From NCBI GenBank assembly GCA_025642065.1, contig JAODUP010000014.1:402001-466000 (forward strand): 64,000 nucleotides of DNA. Direction: 5' to 3'. The position numbers and the translations under genes were made by a program. Positions 1 to 10,867 of this stretch are shown here, piece by piece. The DNA is from Paralvinella palmiformis. Lineage: Eukaryota > Annelida > Polychaeta > Terebellida > Alvinellidae. Below the pieces are notes generated by a model. The model saw only the letters and a list, made by a program, of their open reading frames with translations. It ran no database searches and was not told the origin of the DNA. The stretch's first letter is position 1, and each line of letters opens with the position of its first letter.

Positions 1-569
1 GTTTTCACTACCGTCCCCCATTTTCATGCACTGCCATTATCCCTTTCACCAGCCATTCATAATTCTTCAACCCCCTGTATCCTTAATGCCCACTAGACTA
101 CTTCTCTTGTCACTCTATCAAATGCCTTCTCCAGCTTCCCACATTAGAGACTTCTCTTGCAGTTGCTGTACCATGAATATTGCATCAATCATACTCTTCC
201 AGGGCATACATCGAACTTGTATTCCATCAGTATAGTAATTTTATCTCTTAACCTTCTCTTCAAAACGTCTTCAATACCTTTAATCCATGTTCTAATAGCG
301 TTATCACCCAATACGATCCTTTCCTTCATCCACCATCATGTCACAAAGTTTTGTCATGTTCCTCACCCCGGGCTGACCAGCTCCCCGAATAATTTCATCC
401 TCCAACCGTGCTTGTCTTCCCAATTTTCGTCTGCGTTCAGTGGGTACTCGACTTACTCCTTTCGTCTCTTCCTGACCATCTGCGCCTTTACAACTGCTTT
501 TAATCTCATCCCTCACATAGTTCACTCCAACTATCTGGGTACATCCTGACTTTCCTCTGCCAACTGATT

Positions 570-752
570 GGGCGCCTCTGTGGTCTAGCAGTAGCGTGTT
601 GGATCACAGATCACTACCACCCGTGTTTGAATCTCTGCATGGGCATATCTGAAGGTTGTTTCATCTTTGACTTCGCTTCATTACCTTCGGAGGTCGCTCG
701 ACCAATTTAGCCTACCTTGTGCACAAAAGTGGCCGTAAAGCATCAATTATGA
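570..752 (+). mobile_element. SINE-A copy (tRNA-derived)
   Basis: The head has a tRNA-like A box (TGGTCTAGCAGTAG) and a slightly mutated B box (GTTTGAATC). The body contains ATATCTGAAGG and CATTTAGCC-like blocks and ends in a CATCAATTATG tail. A 14-bp target-site duplication with one mismatch flanks it (556-569 and 753-766, TCTGCCAACTGRTT). It is inserted in the decayed LINE. Confidence 0.88.
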
Positions 753-991
753 TCTGCCAACTGGTTTGCTATCTTGAATACAGATCTATGCCCTGCCTCC
801 ATATTAAGCTTCTCTACAAATTTCTTCCTCTCCTGCTGCTGCGTTTGCGCAACTGCTTTCTTTGCAATCTTCTTTGGCCATATCATATTCTGCCTTTGGA
901 TCTTCCTCTTCAATGGTATCCTTTCCCTGGCACCATGTCATAAACTGTAGCCTCTTCTTACTCGCTCACCAACCTCGTCATTCCACCGTCA

Positions 992-1191
992 GGGGCGCCT
1001 CCGTGGCCTAACGGTGGCGCGTTGAATCACAGATCACTACCACCCGTGTTAGAATCTCGGCGTGGCCATATCTGAAGGGTGTTTCAACTATGACTTCGCT
1101 TCATTACCTTCGGAGGTCGCTCGGCCCATTTAGCCTATTGTGTGTACAAAAGTGTCCGTAAAACACCAATCATCATCATCATCATCATCAT
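992..1191 (+). mobile_element. SINE-A copy with long (CAT)n tail
   Basis: Same family as the 570-752 copy. The A box region reads TGGCCTAACGGTGG and the B box GTTAGAATC, so both Pol III boxes are mutated. The 3' end is a run of CAT trinucleotides. No clear target-site duplication was found by eye. Confidence 0.85.
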
Positions 1192-1350
1192 GTCTCTTCC
1201 ATTGCATTGACTGGGCGTTCGTCCACCCACACGCCTCACTTCCTTCATTCTCTTCCAAATCTGGTTCACATCATCAGACTTCTCTTCCTCCTCCAATGTC
1301 AATAACGCTTTGAATTTTCCTTTTACACTTTCATTTATCATCCTGCACAC

Positions 1351-2170
1351 TCTTAAGTGGGATTTATCCTATCGGACTTTCGTCACACCTTTCAAGATAT
1401 ATTTTCTGTTTGTTTACATATCATCAGTAATCAATCAATTGAATGCGGTTGACAATCACCTAATTACTACGTAACAAGCTTCTTATCCTCCTTATTCCAC
1501 TGCATCTCCAAACTCCAGGATCCTTTCATCTTCCACACTCCTTGATACCCACCACTCTCTTATCCAACAGCATGCAACAGTAACGAAATATAGGTTTAAA
1601 ACCATGCATATCCTACATATATATATAGTAGGCTACGTAAATATATAGACATCACGTTCTTCTCTGCATTTACAGTATCCTGTATGAATAAATATTTAAT
1701 CCTTTAATGTGTCTTACAGCTGCCATTAGCTGACTGACCTTTTCATAATTTAGTGCGATCCCCACCAATGTCTTAGCAAAAAATATGAACATGCCCTTTT
1801 TATCAGGCAACAGTCTAGGGTGCACCTAAGACATATACCGGTAAGTCAAAAGATCTTTAGTGCCTTTGTGAAATGAAATATTTAGGCAATTTTCTGGGAT
1901 TAAAAAACCGTCATTTTGATATTTTAGGTTATTTGTCTGACCAGTCCATTTACACAAACTGTCATTTTTGATGACGGGCAGATGGATATATAACTAGCTA
2001 AGACAATAATCCCTACAAAATAAGTCACATTAGTATCTATCATTTAATCAACCATACTTACCTATAGACGAGAAGAAATGAATACTTTTATTGTTATGTT
2101 TCCTAAATCAGTGAATGAAATGTGACTAGAAAGGTAGCAAATTAGAGAACAGAGAGTAGTAACAGGACAT
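1351..2170. other. Unassigned, no gene seen
   Basis: AT-rich sequence with a short TA run near 1617. No convincing exon or known repeat was recognised. The thioesterase gene's next exon, expected below 2547 on the minus strand, was looked for here and not found. Confidence 0.5.
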
Positions 2171-2173
2171 TGT

Positions 2174-2400
2174 ATAAAGTACCATATCACAGAATAGTAG
2201 CACCATAGCACATAATAGTAGCACCATAGCACAAAGCAGTAGTACCATATCACATAATAGTAGCACCATATCACATAATAGTAGTGTCATAGCACAGAGC
2301 AGTAGTACCATATCACAGAATAGTAATGCCATAGCACAGAGCAGTAGCACCACAATACAGAGCAGTAGCACAGAGAAGCACTATAGCACAGTACTATAAA
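2174..2400. repeat. Minisatellite, about 21-bp unit
   Basis: Roughly ten imperfect copies of a 21-bp unit built from AGYACCATAKCACARAR plus TAGT. The period is a multiple of three, so minus-strand frames give a false hydrophobic repeat (LLLCAMV-like). Copies degrade toward 2400. It lies just past the last visible thioesterase exon, in its presumed intron. Confidence 0.8.
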
Positions 2401-2547
2401 GCAGCAGACTTAACATATAAATTTGATAGGTAACTTTAAACTATACCAGAAGCAATTGTTTATTGATGGGTCAATCACAAATATCAACTGGTAGATAACG
2501 GTGATGACACAAATAAATAAAAACACAAGACAACTGAAAATTACAAC

Positions 2548-4408
2548 CTGGTGGCAAGAACAGTGCACCCCTCAGTCTTCCACGTTTAACCAAAATTCTC
2601 TTCACTCCATCCGCCATATAATATCTTTGGTGTGTTTTAGTACATAGCAGTTTTTCCTTGTCTATATCCATCTCAGCTGTTACATGATGTACTCCATCAA
2701 TAACACTAAACATGATGTTAAAAGGACTCTTAGGGTCCTTTTTCATTAGACGTACTCCAACTTGGGAGCCTCTTTCTGCTGTCATAGACCACAACAGACC
2801 GACTGGTTCTAGACCTAGGAACAAAGTCAAAACATTTTTGTTTCAGCAGGCTCGTGTTTATTGACTATCAACTGAAACAGGTAACATAATATGGTTTAAT
2901 TATAAACCTTTATGTTTGTATACATCATATACTAGTTCAAATATGAATAATGGTTTATTTTTTTTGAACTTGGATAACCTACTACACACACACAACAACA
3001 AAAAACACATATACAAAAGGGTCAAGATATTTTCCAATTATATGATTCCTAATTACACATTAGCAATTGTCTATAAGAAGAGAGCTTGTGCAGCTTTACA
3101 GGTTCCTAATCTGTATATTAATTAAATAATACAATGTATAAAATATACTTATATATATGTAAATTAAAACTAAATTCATATCCTTAGTTAGTAAAATATA
3201 CTAGCAGTCTAATCATTGTTACATAACATATGTATGACTTATTAACACGTTTGGACTTATACCGTATCTAAAAAAATACTTCCTTATGGAATTACCTGAT
3301 TAACAGATAGTAATAAAAAATGACATGTAATAACTACAGGTAATGGAAATGAAGGTGGACTTAGCCACTTAGGCTGCCATATGCTAATTAATTTTTAACC
3401 AAACACCTGATCAAATTTAAAGTCACAGCTTTATCTATTGTTATTATTTCTCATAGAGTTCTCTAAGTATGGACTGGTTTTAATTTGTTTTTTAAAACAA
3501 GTTACATCTTTGTGTAAAGTTGTTGTTTTCAATGTGTTGATCGGATAACCATTAGAATAAAGGTGGACTTTGCCAATTGTTGGTTAATGCATTAATCAAA
3601 CAATCATAAAATCACCTGAAAATCACAAACTTTTTATTTATATTTAAATTCTTAATTTTACAAATAGATAGATTGATCAATTTCCAGTATTATACATAAT
3701 ATATATTATGTAGACATACAATTAATATTGATTAAATACGTAGGAAATTCAGGGACCAAGATAGCTGAAGCTGTCTTCCTCTCGGCCCCTGGCATTTCAT
3801 TAATGCAATAACTATGTACCGGCACATATAAAAATGGCTGAAGGAAAAATATTTTAACTGTTATGCTTGCATTGCTTAGGCACTAGCTGGACTGGCGCTC
3901 CCAGTTTGACTGATGATGGAATGATATCTTAAAATCAACAGAACCAAACTTGGATGAGGGGTAAAATATTACTAGATAACGAGACTCACGTCGACTTAAA
4001 TAATATCTTGAATTCCCCAATTCAACTCCTGACCACCAACGAGTCATATAGGGTGTGCGTAACATTTTGAGTAAAACACAAATTAAACAAACCTGTGTAA
4101 CTACCTCCTACAGAAGGTAGTTTTGACATATCCACAGATCCCTTGTCATCGGCAGTATAGTGAGCATGACTAATATACGTTAACTTTCCTTCCTTTAACA
4201 CTGCCACTATTGTTACTGATTGATTTGCTTTCAGTCCTTCTATGCTGTATCTGGTTTTGTCATCAACAAGAGCTGGTGATGGATAAGCATGGAACATGGG
4301 AGATTGTTTTGCCGATATGCTGAGTCTACTCAGTGAAATTCTGTCAATAAAGCTCCCATTTCTTTGTAGAGAAAGCAGCTTTGTTACGGATCTCAAAGAT
4401 AACATCAT
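2548..4408 (-). CDS. Acyl-CoA thioesterase / BAAT-like protein, N-terminal part (partial)
   Basis: Two exons on the minus strand are visible: 4408-4093 (105 codons plus one base) and 2814-2548 (88 codons plus one base). They join in phase 1 with GT-AG signals (ACAG/GTTTGT; CCTAG/GTCTAG). Start: ATG at 4408, with a second ATG directly after; an acceptor-like TTTTATAG lies just upstream, so an earlier noncoding exon is possible. The leader (MMLSLRSVTKLL..., Arg/Ser rich, few acids) looks like a mitochondrial presequence. The rest matches the N-terminal domain of type I acyl-CoA thioesterases and bile acid-CoA:amino acid N-acyltransferases: SHAHYTADDKGSVDMSK, GGSYTGLEPVGLLWSM, RLMKKDPKSPF and the closing LFLPPG. 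In the family an alpha/beta-hydrolase domain with a nucleophile-Asp-His triad follows; none of it was found below 2547. The remainder is either left of the window or lost. Paralogue (ACOT1/2/4/6 or BAAT type) cannot be decided. Confidence 0.85.
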
Positions 4409-6648
4409 ATAATTCCTATAAAACAATAAAATTAACAGAGATTTAGCAGTTATTATAGTTTAATATGAAAGAGTTTATTAAGCAAACAATAAACGATATC
4501 TGTTAAAAAGACCTCAGCAACCCCAGTGTTGTTTGAATCTTGCATGGACATAAGTCAGCTTGGAAAAACCGATTGGAAAGAAATATCTGGACAGAACACA
4601 ACTAAGAAATGTGAATAATGGACTAAACTCCACTGTCAAAAGTTTATACATAAAACTGATAACAATATATAGTATGAGATAGAATTATGTGAAGATCACA
4701 CTGACATTCAGATACACTAGCTACCACTGATAGAATTAAGAGTTGTTAGTATAATCTTGTAACAGGTATGTATTATTGGGAGCTAATTAAGTTTTACAAA
4801 AATTGGGATGATAGGATCATATTTTTCAATATTTGTCACCATGACAAATACCGTTGTTCGAAGACAGCTGAAACAAAATCAAGATATTCCATATAATAGA
4901 GTTATAATTCACAAACCTGTAACTAAGATAGGAACAGCTGTAACAAATGGTTCTTTTGTCAAGAATATGCATGGATGTTCTTAACTTCTTATGTTGGCAG
5001 TAGGCATTGTGCTGTACACTAATGTGACAAGTTCACTGACATTAATACCATACTTCATTTGTCAAAAATTACTTTTTTTCAATAATCTCTTAGGGATTAG
5101 AAACAGGGTTTCTGTTTAACCCGGTTTAAACTAGTTTAGCTCAAGCCAGTATTGGGTTAAACTGGGTTCTATAATTCAGTAAAGCCAGAAACTGATATAT
5201 ATTATACTCAAATTATATGTGAAAAGTTAGAATGGCAATCATGTCCCAACAAATCTTATATTTACTGCACGTTAAGACTCTTTTGTAAGCATTTAATGCC
5301 AACACATACATACACATTCATTCTTTAAAAAGAAACTTTACAGAGAGCTTTAAGAACTCAAATAACACAGTGGAACCATAGTCACCATAAAGTACTGCCA
5401 CCTGGTGAATGTATTTTTTTATGAACAGACAAACAAACACACAATCACTTTTATTTATATAGAAGTTGTTTCTATAGTCTAGAGGTAGAGCTAATTGAAA
5501 TAATCTAGTCAACAACTGGATTACTAAAAATATTGCTGCCCTCCACTTGTGTTAGTTTTCATATGTGAAGCTGACTGAGCAGTGATGATGGCTTCATTCT
5601 ATCTGACACTTGGCAAGATATCTGATAAAATTAAACTGTCTCATTAAATAAATTATACATGGTAAATTCCATATGTGGCTTCATTAGAAATTAATACTGT
5701 GCAAAGTTGGGGTTAAATAAATAAATCTGTCAGTTTTTCTCATTGTCTATACACCTCTCCTGAATAATGTTTGGCTGTATGTACAATTATTTGTGCACCA
5801 TGTATTGATAGTAAATGTATATGTCATATTTTGTATAGTTTATTAACAGACCATATAGTGTATATATCATATTTTGTATAGTTTATTAACAAGCCATAAC
5901 TAATTACACCTGAACAATAGTTGATCTCAGTTTGCTGGTTTTTACGTAGTTTATTAAAACAAATCATGGTTTAGCCTAGCCTGAGTTTAACCCAGGGCCA
6001 TATTAAACCTAGCAACCAAAATATAGTTTATTAACTTCAAATAGATTTTAGAGTATCCATAACTGACTATCAGCAACACAGCGTTTCAAATTCTCCAATA
6101 AGAAATATTTATTTTCATGATTCAGTGATATATATATATATGTGTGTGTGTGTGAGTCATTAGCATAGAACTGATATTTAATGCTATTGTGTGCTACAAT
6201 GATCCCAAGAGGGCATGTATACATCAAATGTCCAAGAACTGAGTTTTGATACACCACATATAAACATCGAATATCAGACAAAACATTATAAACAAAAACT
6301 CTTAAGAACATAGTTCAAGATAGGAAGGAAACTGTTAGAGTAGACTACATTACCTGAAAGCATACAGATATGTCTTATTCACAATATAGAAAACATTTCT
6401 TTAGTTACCCTCACATAATTTGATCTTATCATTATAGTGCACCGACAGTGCAGAAACAAGGGTATTTCTAACAGAAAGTTCACTAACGATGAACTTTTCA
6501 TAATCAACATAGGAATCAATCCTGGCTGATCCACAGCTAGGTGTTTTTATTTTAGTCTAATAATATAATGACATATTCTCGACAATGAACATAATGATAT
6601 ATTAACAAACATACGATCGCACAACGGGACAAATAGTGGTTTTAGAAG
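4409..6648. other. Upstream flank of the thioesterase gene, no gene seen
   Basis: AT-rich. It should hold the thioesterase promoter and any 5' noncoding exon, but no reliable signal was identified. Blocks rich in GGTTTAAAC/GGGTTAAACT occur at about 5115-5180 and 5970-6000, partly inverted, and may be the ends of a small unnamed element. A (TA)n(TG)n run lies at 6127-6154. Confidence 0.45.
5824..5900. repeat. Tandem duplication, about 45-bp period
   Basis: CATATTTTGTATAGTTTATT followed by AACARRCCATA occurs twice in direct orientation, starting near 5825 and 5869. Confidence 0.75.
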
Positions 6649-6650
6649 AT

Positions 6651-6825
6651 GATGTTTGACGACCATTTTTGTGCACACGGTAGGCTAAATGAGCCGAGCA
6701 ACCCTCCAAAGGTAATGAGACGAAGTCAAAGATGAAACAACCTTCAGATACACCCACGCCGAGATTCGAACTCGGTGGTAGTGATCTATGGTCCAACACA
6801 CTGACTACCGCTAGACTACGCCAGT
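6651..6825 (-). mobile_element. SINE-A copy, reversed
   Basis: Reverse complement of the family: tail at the left (GATGTTTGACGACC), then GGTAGGCTAAATG, then the B box complement GATTCGAAC, then the A box complement near 6810-6820. The head is slightly shortened and ends CTACGCC. Confidence 0.85.
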
Positions 6826-6962
6826 CTTAGAGCACAGTTTGTTAGTCACTTGTATAAAACAATTATTTAAATCTAATCAAGGTAGATCTAATTAATAATA
6901 TATATTTATGGCACAGCGGTGATAGCCCAGGCTTACATATCCCCCATGGCCATTATAACTAG

Positions 6963-6963
6963 A

Positions 6964-7012
<49 letters not shown>
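6963..7012. repeat. (CT)n(TA)n microsatellite
   Basis: About 20 bases of CT repeat followed directly by about 30 bases of TA repeat. Confidence 0.95.
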
Positions 7013-7014
<2 letters not shown>

Positions 7015-8565
7015 AGTGTGGGCAGATTCTCTGAAGCCAACATGTCTCGAGTGCCGAATTGTGTAAGAAAAAATTAGACCACTTCTTGGACGGCGAACTG
7101 GGGACATTACTTTTGAAAACTTAATTTAGTCAATATTCTTTCACTTACCACATTGCTTTAGCAGTTAATGTCTATATTCTTGTATGCAAATGAAGTACAC
7201 TGCTATAATTAATATGACTTGTCCATTTCTGATTATTTCACTTCATTACCCGGTTTATAGTAATTTCGGAAATTAGTAATGTCGGCTCGGTAACTTCGGT
7301 CCCCAACAAATTGATAGTACGTGCAAAGACCGTTTATGTTTAATCCCTCTGGTACGTACGTGTTCGTGTCAATAGATGGCAGTACTAGAATAAATGCGGG
7401 TACTACTTTCACACTGATTCTGCTTACAAACGAGAACTCTCATAATACTAGAGGGGTATAATATTCCAACAATTGAAAAGTTCCATTTCCCTTGCTATCA
7501 ATAGGTTGATGCTGCACTCTGACGAATAAGAAAGAAACCAATGGCTCAAACACACAATCAGGGTATTACCGAACACTCAATACTGCACAGTTAATTATTT
7601 ATATTCTAATATTGCCTCGATCATTATCTATAGGTCTACTACGTTATCTTCCTTTTTAGCTTCGAGAAATATTTATATTATAAATTTAGAGTCTATCATT
7701 GTATGTTGGCTGTAATAGTGTTTGTTAGTACCCTACCCTATGTTCAGTAATTACCCGCCGTGCAAAAAAGTGTGCTTTACTTTGAGAGGGTACTAATGAA
7801 CACTTAGCTAATCTATTAATTACCGCCTATTCCATAACATTATGCTGATAATATATTGATAGGCATGATCTTGAAGTCATAATGTACCCATATATGCAGC
7901 TACCGTAGTCTTATAAAGTTATCTGCCCGTTGTGATTGGCTATCACTTTCTTCTTCGTAAAAAGCCGTCAGATAGGACTTATTTTCCGAATATGCCGACA
8001 ACTATTACCTGACACCTGACGAATCGTAGTTGAATTACGTCGTCATTTTCAACCAATGAAAAGATCGCTAAACATTAAACTTGGAGGTGTGTATAAACAA
8101 AAACATTTCGACATTAAATTGTCTACAAACAATTGAAAACGTTCATGAAAATCTGAAATATAACAACAATATAACAAAGCGTGCTTTTATTAGGTGTTCT
8201 ATAGTCCCCCATGTTCGGCAGTACCGGCATTTACCCTAATGGTATATAATTAATATCAGTATTTAGAAGTCTATCAGCTGGCCTAAAATCCGACAAAAAC
8301 TTTATTTCGGTGCATAATTTGGTAAAAAGTATCAAGGATAATTATCGATTAAAAAGCATAAAACACAATTGCAACGAAAAGTCTTAATTTTGTACAATCT
8401 GTATAATATTTTCAGCAGATGCATATATGTTTCAGAAACGCCAAAACAGTAGATTTATACGTAAATCGGACGGTCTCAGAAATAGACTATACCAATCACG
8501 TTTTATTATTGCCAACTAATACCTGCCACCAGGTTAAGTACGAAATGTCCATGTTCCATGTAAAA
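7013..8565. other. Unassigned intergenic sequence
   Basis: No long open frame and no recognised protein. A small inverted pair around GTTAGTACCCT / AGGGTACTAATGAACAC lies at about 7718-7736 and 7786-7806. Sequence near 7255-7310 and 8195-8235 is rich in CGG-containing words and could be an unnamed repeat. Confidence 0.4.
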
Positions 8566-8569
8566 CATA

Positions 8570-8770
8570 CAATCTCAAATTATTGCACTTTATAAAAAAT
8601 TAATGCACTGAATACAAACATATGATAATAAAGAATGTGTCAATGCAGAAATAGCTTTAAAGGGAATGTTAAAGACACAATCTCAAATTATTGCACTTTA
8701 CAAAAACTAATGCACTAAATAAAAGGTGATAATAAAGTATCTAGCTGTCAATAATGCAGACCTAGCAAAA
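8570..8770. repeat. Direct tandem duplication, 108-bp period
   Basis: CAATCTCAAATTATTGCACT starts at 8570 and again at 8678. Both copies continue with TTA(T/C)AAAAA...TTAATGCACT-like sequence and a GATAATAAAG block. The second copy is diverged at its end. Confidence 0.85.
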
Positions 8771-8813
8771 AATAATATAAAAACATGTTAAATTAACACC
8801 TGTAAAGACACTC

Positions 8814-8815
<2 letters not shown>

Positions 8816-8862
<47 letters not shown>
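8816..8862. repeat. (TA)n microsatellite
   Basis: About 46 bases of uninterrupted TA repeat, directly beside the hAT fragment. Confidence 0.95.
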
Positions 8863-8865
<3 letters not shown>

Positions 8866-8902
8866 CATTTCAGCTACTATTGTAACACAGATCTAAACAA
8901 AG

Positions 8903-9448
8903 TCACACAAGCAGAGGTCTAAACATCGCTATCACTGATGGTCTTTCACTTAGTTCCATGTTGCAGACTGCCGATTTCAGCAGATCGCTGTCTGGCTGAA
9001 ATGCACAGCACGGCTCATCCATGTTGATTTTGCACGAACGAAGAGCGTACAGAGTGCTGTTGCCAAGTTGTGGTCGAGCATCGGTGTCAATTTTGCGGCA
9101 CATGGAGAAGACGCTTTCGCTATCAGCGTTGCTGTGGACGATCGCCGACAGTGTTGTCATGTGATGCGCTAAATGTGGAGAGCGCATTCCACCAGCAAAT
9201 ATCTTCTTTGCCATCTATAACCAGAACGTGTCGACACGATTGTCAGCAGAGTAGAGTGGCATTTCATCCTCAGGGGTCAGCTGATAGTTCTGAAGCGCAG
9301 GGTCGGGATTGAGTGCAACAAGGTCCCTCAACACGTCATCGTGGAATGGGAAGATCTTGATCATCTTGTTGACAACCGTAACATAGAACGTGCACACAGT
9401 ATCAAAGATCGGTGCGTGTCGCAGTGGCCTCCTCCAAATTGTCCTCAT
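8903..9448 (-). pseudogene. hAT-family transposase, C-terminal fragment with one stop
   Basis: One continuous minus-strand frame of about 180 codons from 9448 to 8903, broken only by a TAG between VDTFWL (ending at 9215) and MAKKIFAGG. Motifs fit the C-terminal dimerisation region of hAT transposases: KIFPFHDDVLRDL, QLTPEDEMPLYSADN, SPHLAHHMTT and HSNADSESVFSMCRKID, the last corresponding to the usual NA-SER-FS signature. Downstream residues (LYALRSCKINMDEPC) also fit. The N-terminal BED finger and the catalytic core were not found, so it is a fragment. The single stop suggests either modest age or domestication lost late. Terminal inverted repeats were not located. Confidence 0.75.
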
Positions 9449-9620
9449 CGTTTGCCAGCATGAAACACAGCTGCGAGTCCAGGCATATGTTTGTTTTGAC
9501 TCGATTACCTGTGCTGCATTATTCGTCGTACCGGTCGTGATTACGCGGCAAACAGGAACACATCAGCTATAGTAGACACAGCTTGGACAGTTTCTGTTAA
9601 ACCCGGAAAAACACGCGAGA

Positions 9621-9648
9621 CATCGTGGAATGGGAAGATCTTGATCAT
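9621..9648. repeat. 28-bp direct repeat of part of the hAT fragment
   Basis: CATCGTGGAATGGGAAGATC plus eight more bases appears at about 9338-9365, inside the hAT frame (the FPFHDD codons), and again at about 9621-9648 outside it. This is a local duplication or a rearrangement scar. Confidence 0.8.
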
Positions 9649-9789
9649 AGTCTGGCAAGAATAAAATAAATTATGTCACACCAAGCTTGATAAAGTTAGA
9701 TAGTGTTTTCGTTGGGTTTCGCTAAAAACCGGGAGATTTCCGTCTCCCGCCGGGATACCGAGGTATGTAGATCAAAACCGGGAGGCTCC

Positions 9790-9825
9790 GAGAAAGAGAG
9801 AGAGAGAGAGAGAAAGAGAGAGAGT
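9790..9825. repeat. (GA)n microsatellite
   Basis: Imperfect AG/AAAG dinucleotide run. Confidence 0.9.
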
Positions 9826-10049
9826 CAAGGTCACTGACAAAAACTCGTAAGTGAAGATTAATTATTAAATTTTTGTTGTCCATTTTAACATTCCGCCGAA
9901 GTGTAAACATATATTATATATGTTACAAGACTTTTTCTTCTCTATGAAATGTTTACGTTTAGTTTATTACGTTCATCCGCTAAACAAGCGCCTATAGGCT
10001 TTGGCTTCTTCATGGACACCGTTTATAGCATGACCTACTCTCTTCTGAT

Positions 10050-10239
10050 GATTGATGATGATTGATGTTTTACGGCCACTTTTGTGCACAAGGTAGGCTA
10101 AATGGGCCGAGCGACTTCCAAAGGTAATGAGACGAAGTGAAAGACGAAACAACCTTCAGATATGCCCACGCCGGGATTCGAACACGGGTGGTAGTGATCT
10201 GTGGTCCAGCATGCTACCGCTAGACCATGGAGGCGCCCC
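10050..10239 (-). mobile_element. SINE-A copy, reversed, with target-site duplication
   Basis: Full-length reverse copy: tail GATGATGATTGATG on the left, B box complement GGATTCGAAC, A box complement CTACCGCTAGACCA, head end GGAGGCGCCCC. A perfect 11-bp direct repeat (TCTCTTCTGAT) flanks it at 10039-10049 and 10241-10251. Confidence 0.9.
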
Positions 10240-10424
10240 TTCTCTTCTGATTGAAATGAAGTTCGCACACGCACACACTCATCAAAAGCGTACCAACTTT
10301 ATATATAGTGAGCGATGCCTTCTCTTGGTCCAAAAGTGGGTATCGGTAATTTCGCGACTGTTATAACCGAATTTCATATTGGCGACAATTATTATGCATG
10401 ACAATGTAATGTACGGACCTAGCT

Positions 10425-10853
10425 AAGTAGTAAAGTGGTTAAGAAAAATATCGAGCAAAATTTGATAAAAGCGTGAAAATGGATGTGTATATTCCTATAA
10501 GCCTTCGGTATCCATCGTCATCACCATGCTGACTGACCACCATCTTGAAATTCAAAATTTCCGCCCATAAAATACGATATTCGTCATATATCTCGACTCC
10601 TAAACAACGTAGAAACATATTGTTGATGTCTAAAATACCATTTTCAGGGTAAAAAATCCATTTATCCGATAATCTATATGCTCATATTATTATTATATTG
10701 ATTTTCAGGATGGCTGACAATTCGAAACAATAATATTAATTTATTTGTTGGTTTCTACAGACCATAATGAAATACAGTATCAGCAGTTAATTAATTGATA
10801 TGAGGAATACTGTATGATCTTTTTATTTTCATGTATATGATAAAACTAATTAA
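10425..10853 (+). repeat. Left terminal inverted repeat of the 3.6-kb element
   Basis: Pairs with 13621-14058. The inner end is at AAAACTAA (about 10842-10849). The outer end is uncertain by about 15 bases because similarity fades beyond GTGGTTAAG at 10435. Confidence 0.8.
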
Positions 10854-10867
10854 ATTGCATTGCAACC

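Larger units (their letters stand above)
1..1350 (-). pseudogene. Decayed LINE reverse transcriptase, interrupted by two SINEs
   Basis: Read on the minus strand, short frames from about 1350 down to 1 resemble the pre-RT and RT parts of a non-LTR retrotransposon. Around 1135-1350 there is an acidic LTLEEEEKSDDVNQIW segment. Around 770-960 a lysine-rich segment includes IAKKAVAQ and FKIANQLA. Around 300-525 there is GVRNMTKLCDMMVDEGK. Below about 230 come PGR, then DAIFMVQQLQEK, then LEKAFDRV, the RT motif that carries a catalytic aspartate. Stops and frameshifts separate these pieces, so it is inactive. The RT core probably continues beyond base 1. SINE-A copies at 570-752 and 992-1191 split it and are younger. 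The clade was not resolved. Confidence 0.7.

Noticed and set aside
1970..2050. Acceptor-like TTTTGTAG followed by a frame starting GIIVLASY on the minus strand, in phase with thioesterase exon 2
   Set aside because: The residues do not resemble the hydrolase domain and the frame soon stops; probably chance.
5105..6010. Inverted GGGTTAAACT words as ends of a 900-bp element
   Set aside because: The matches are short and a similar block at 25480-25540 does not show the same spacing; evidence too thin.
6601..6830. tRNA-like A and B boxes as a real tRNA gene
   Set aside because: The acceptor and anticodon stems do not form and the sequence continues into the SINE-A body; the same holds for all other copies.
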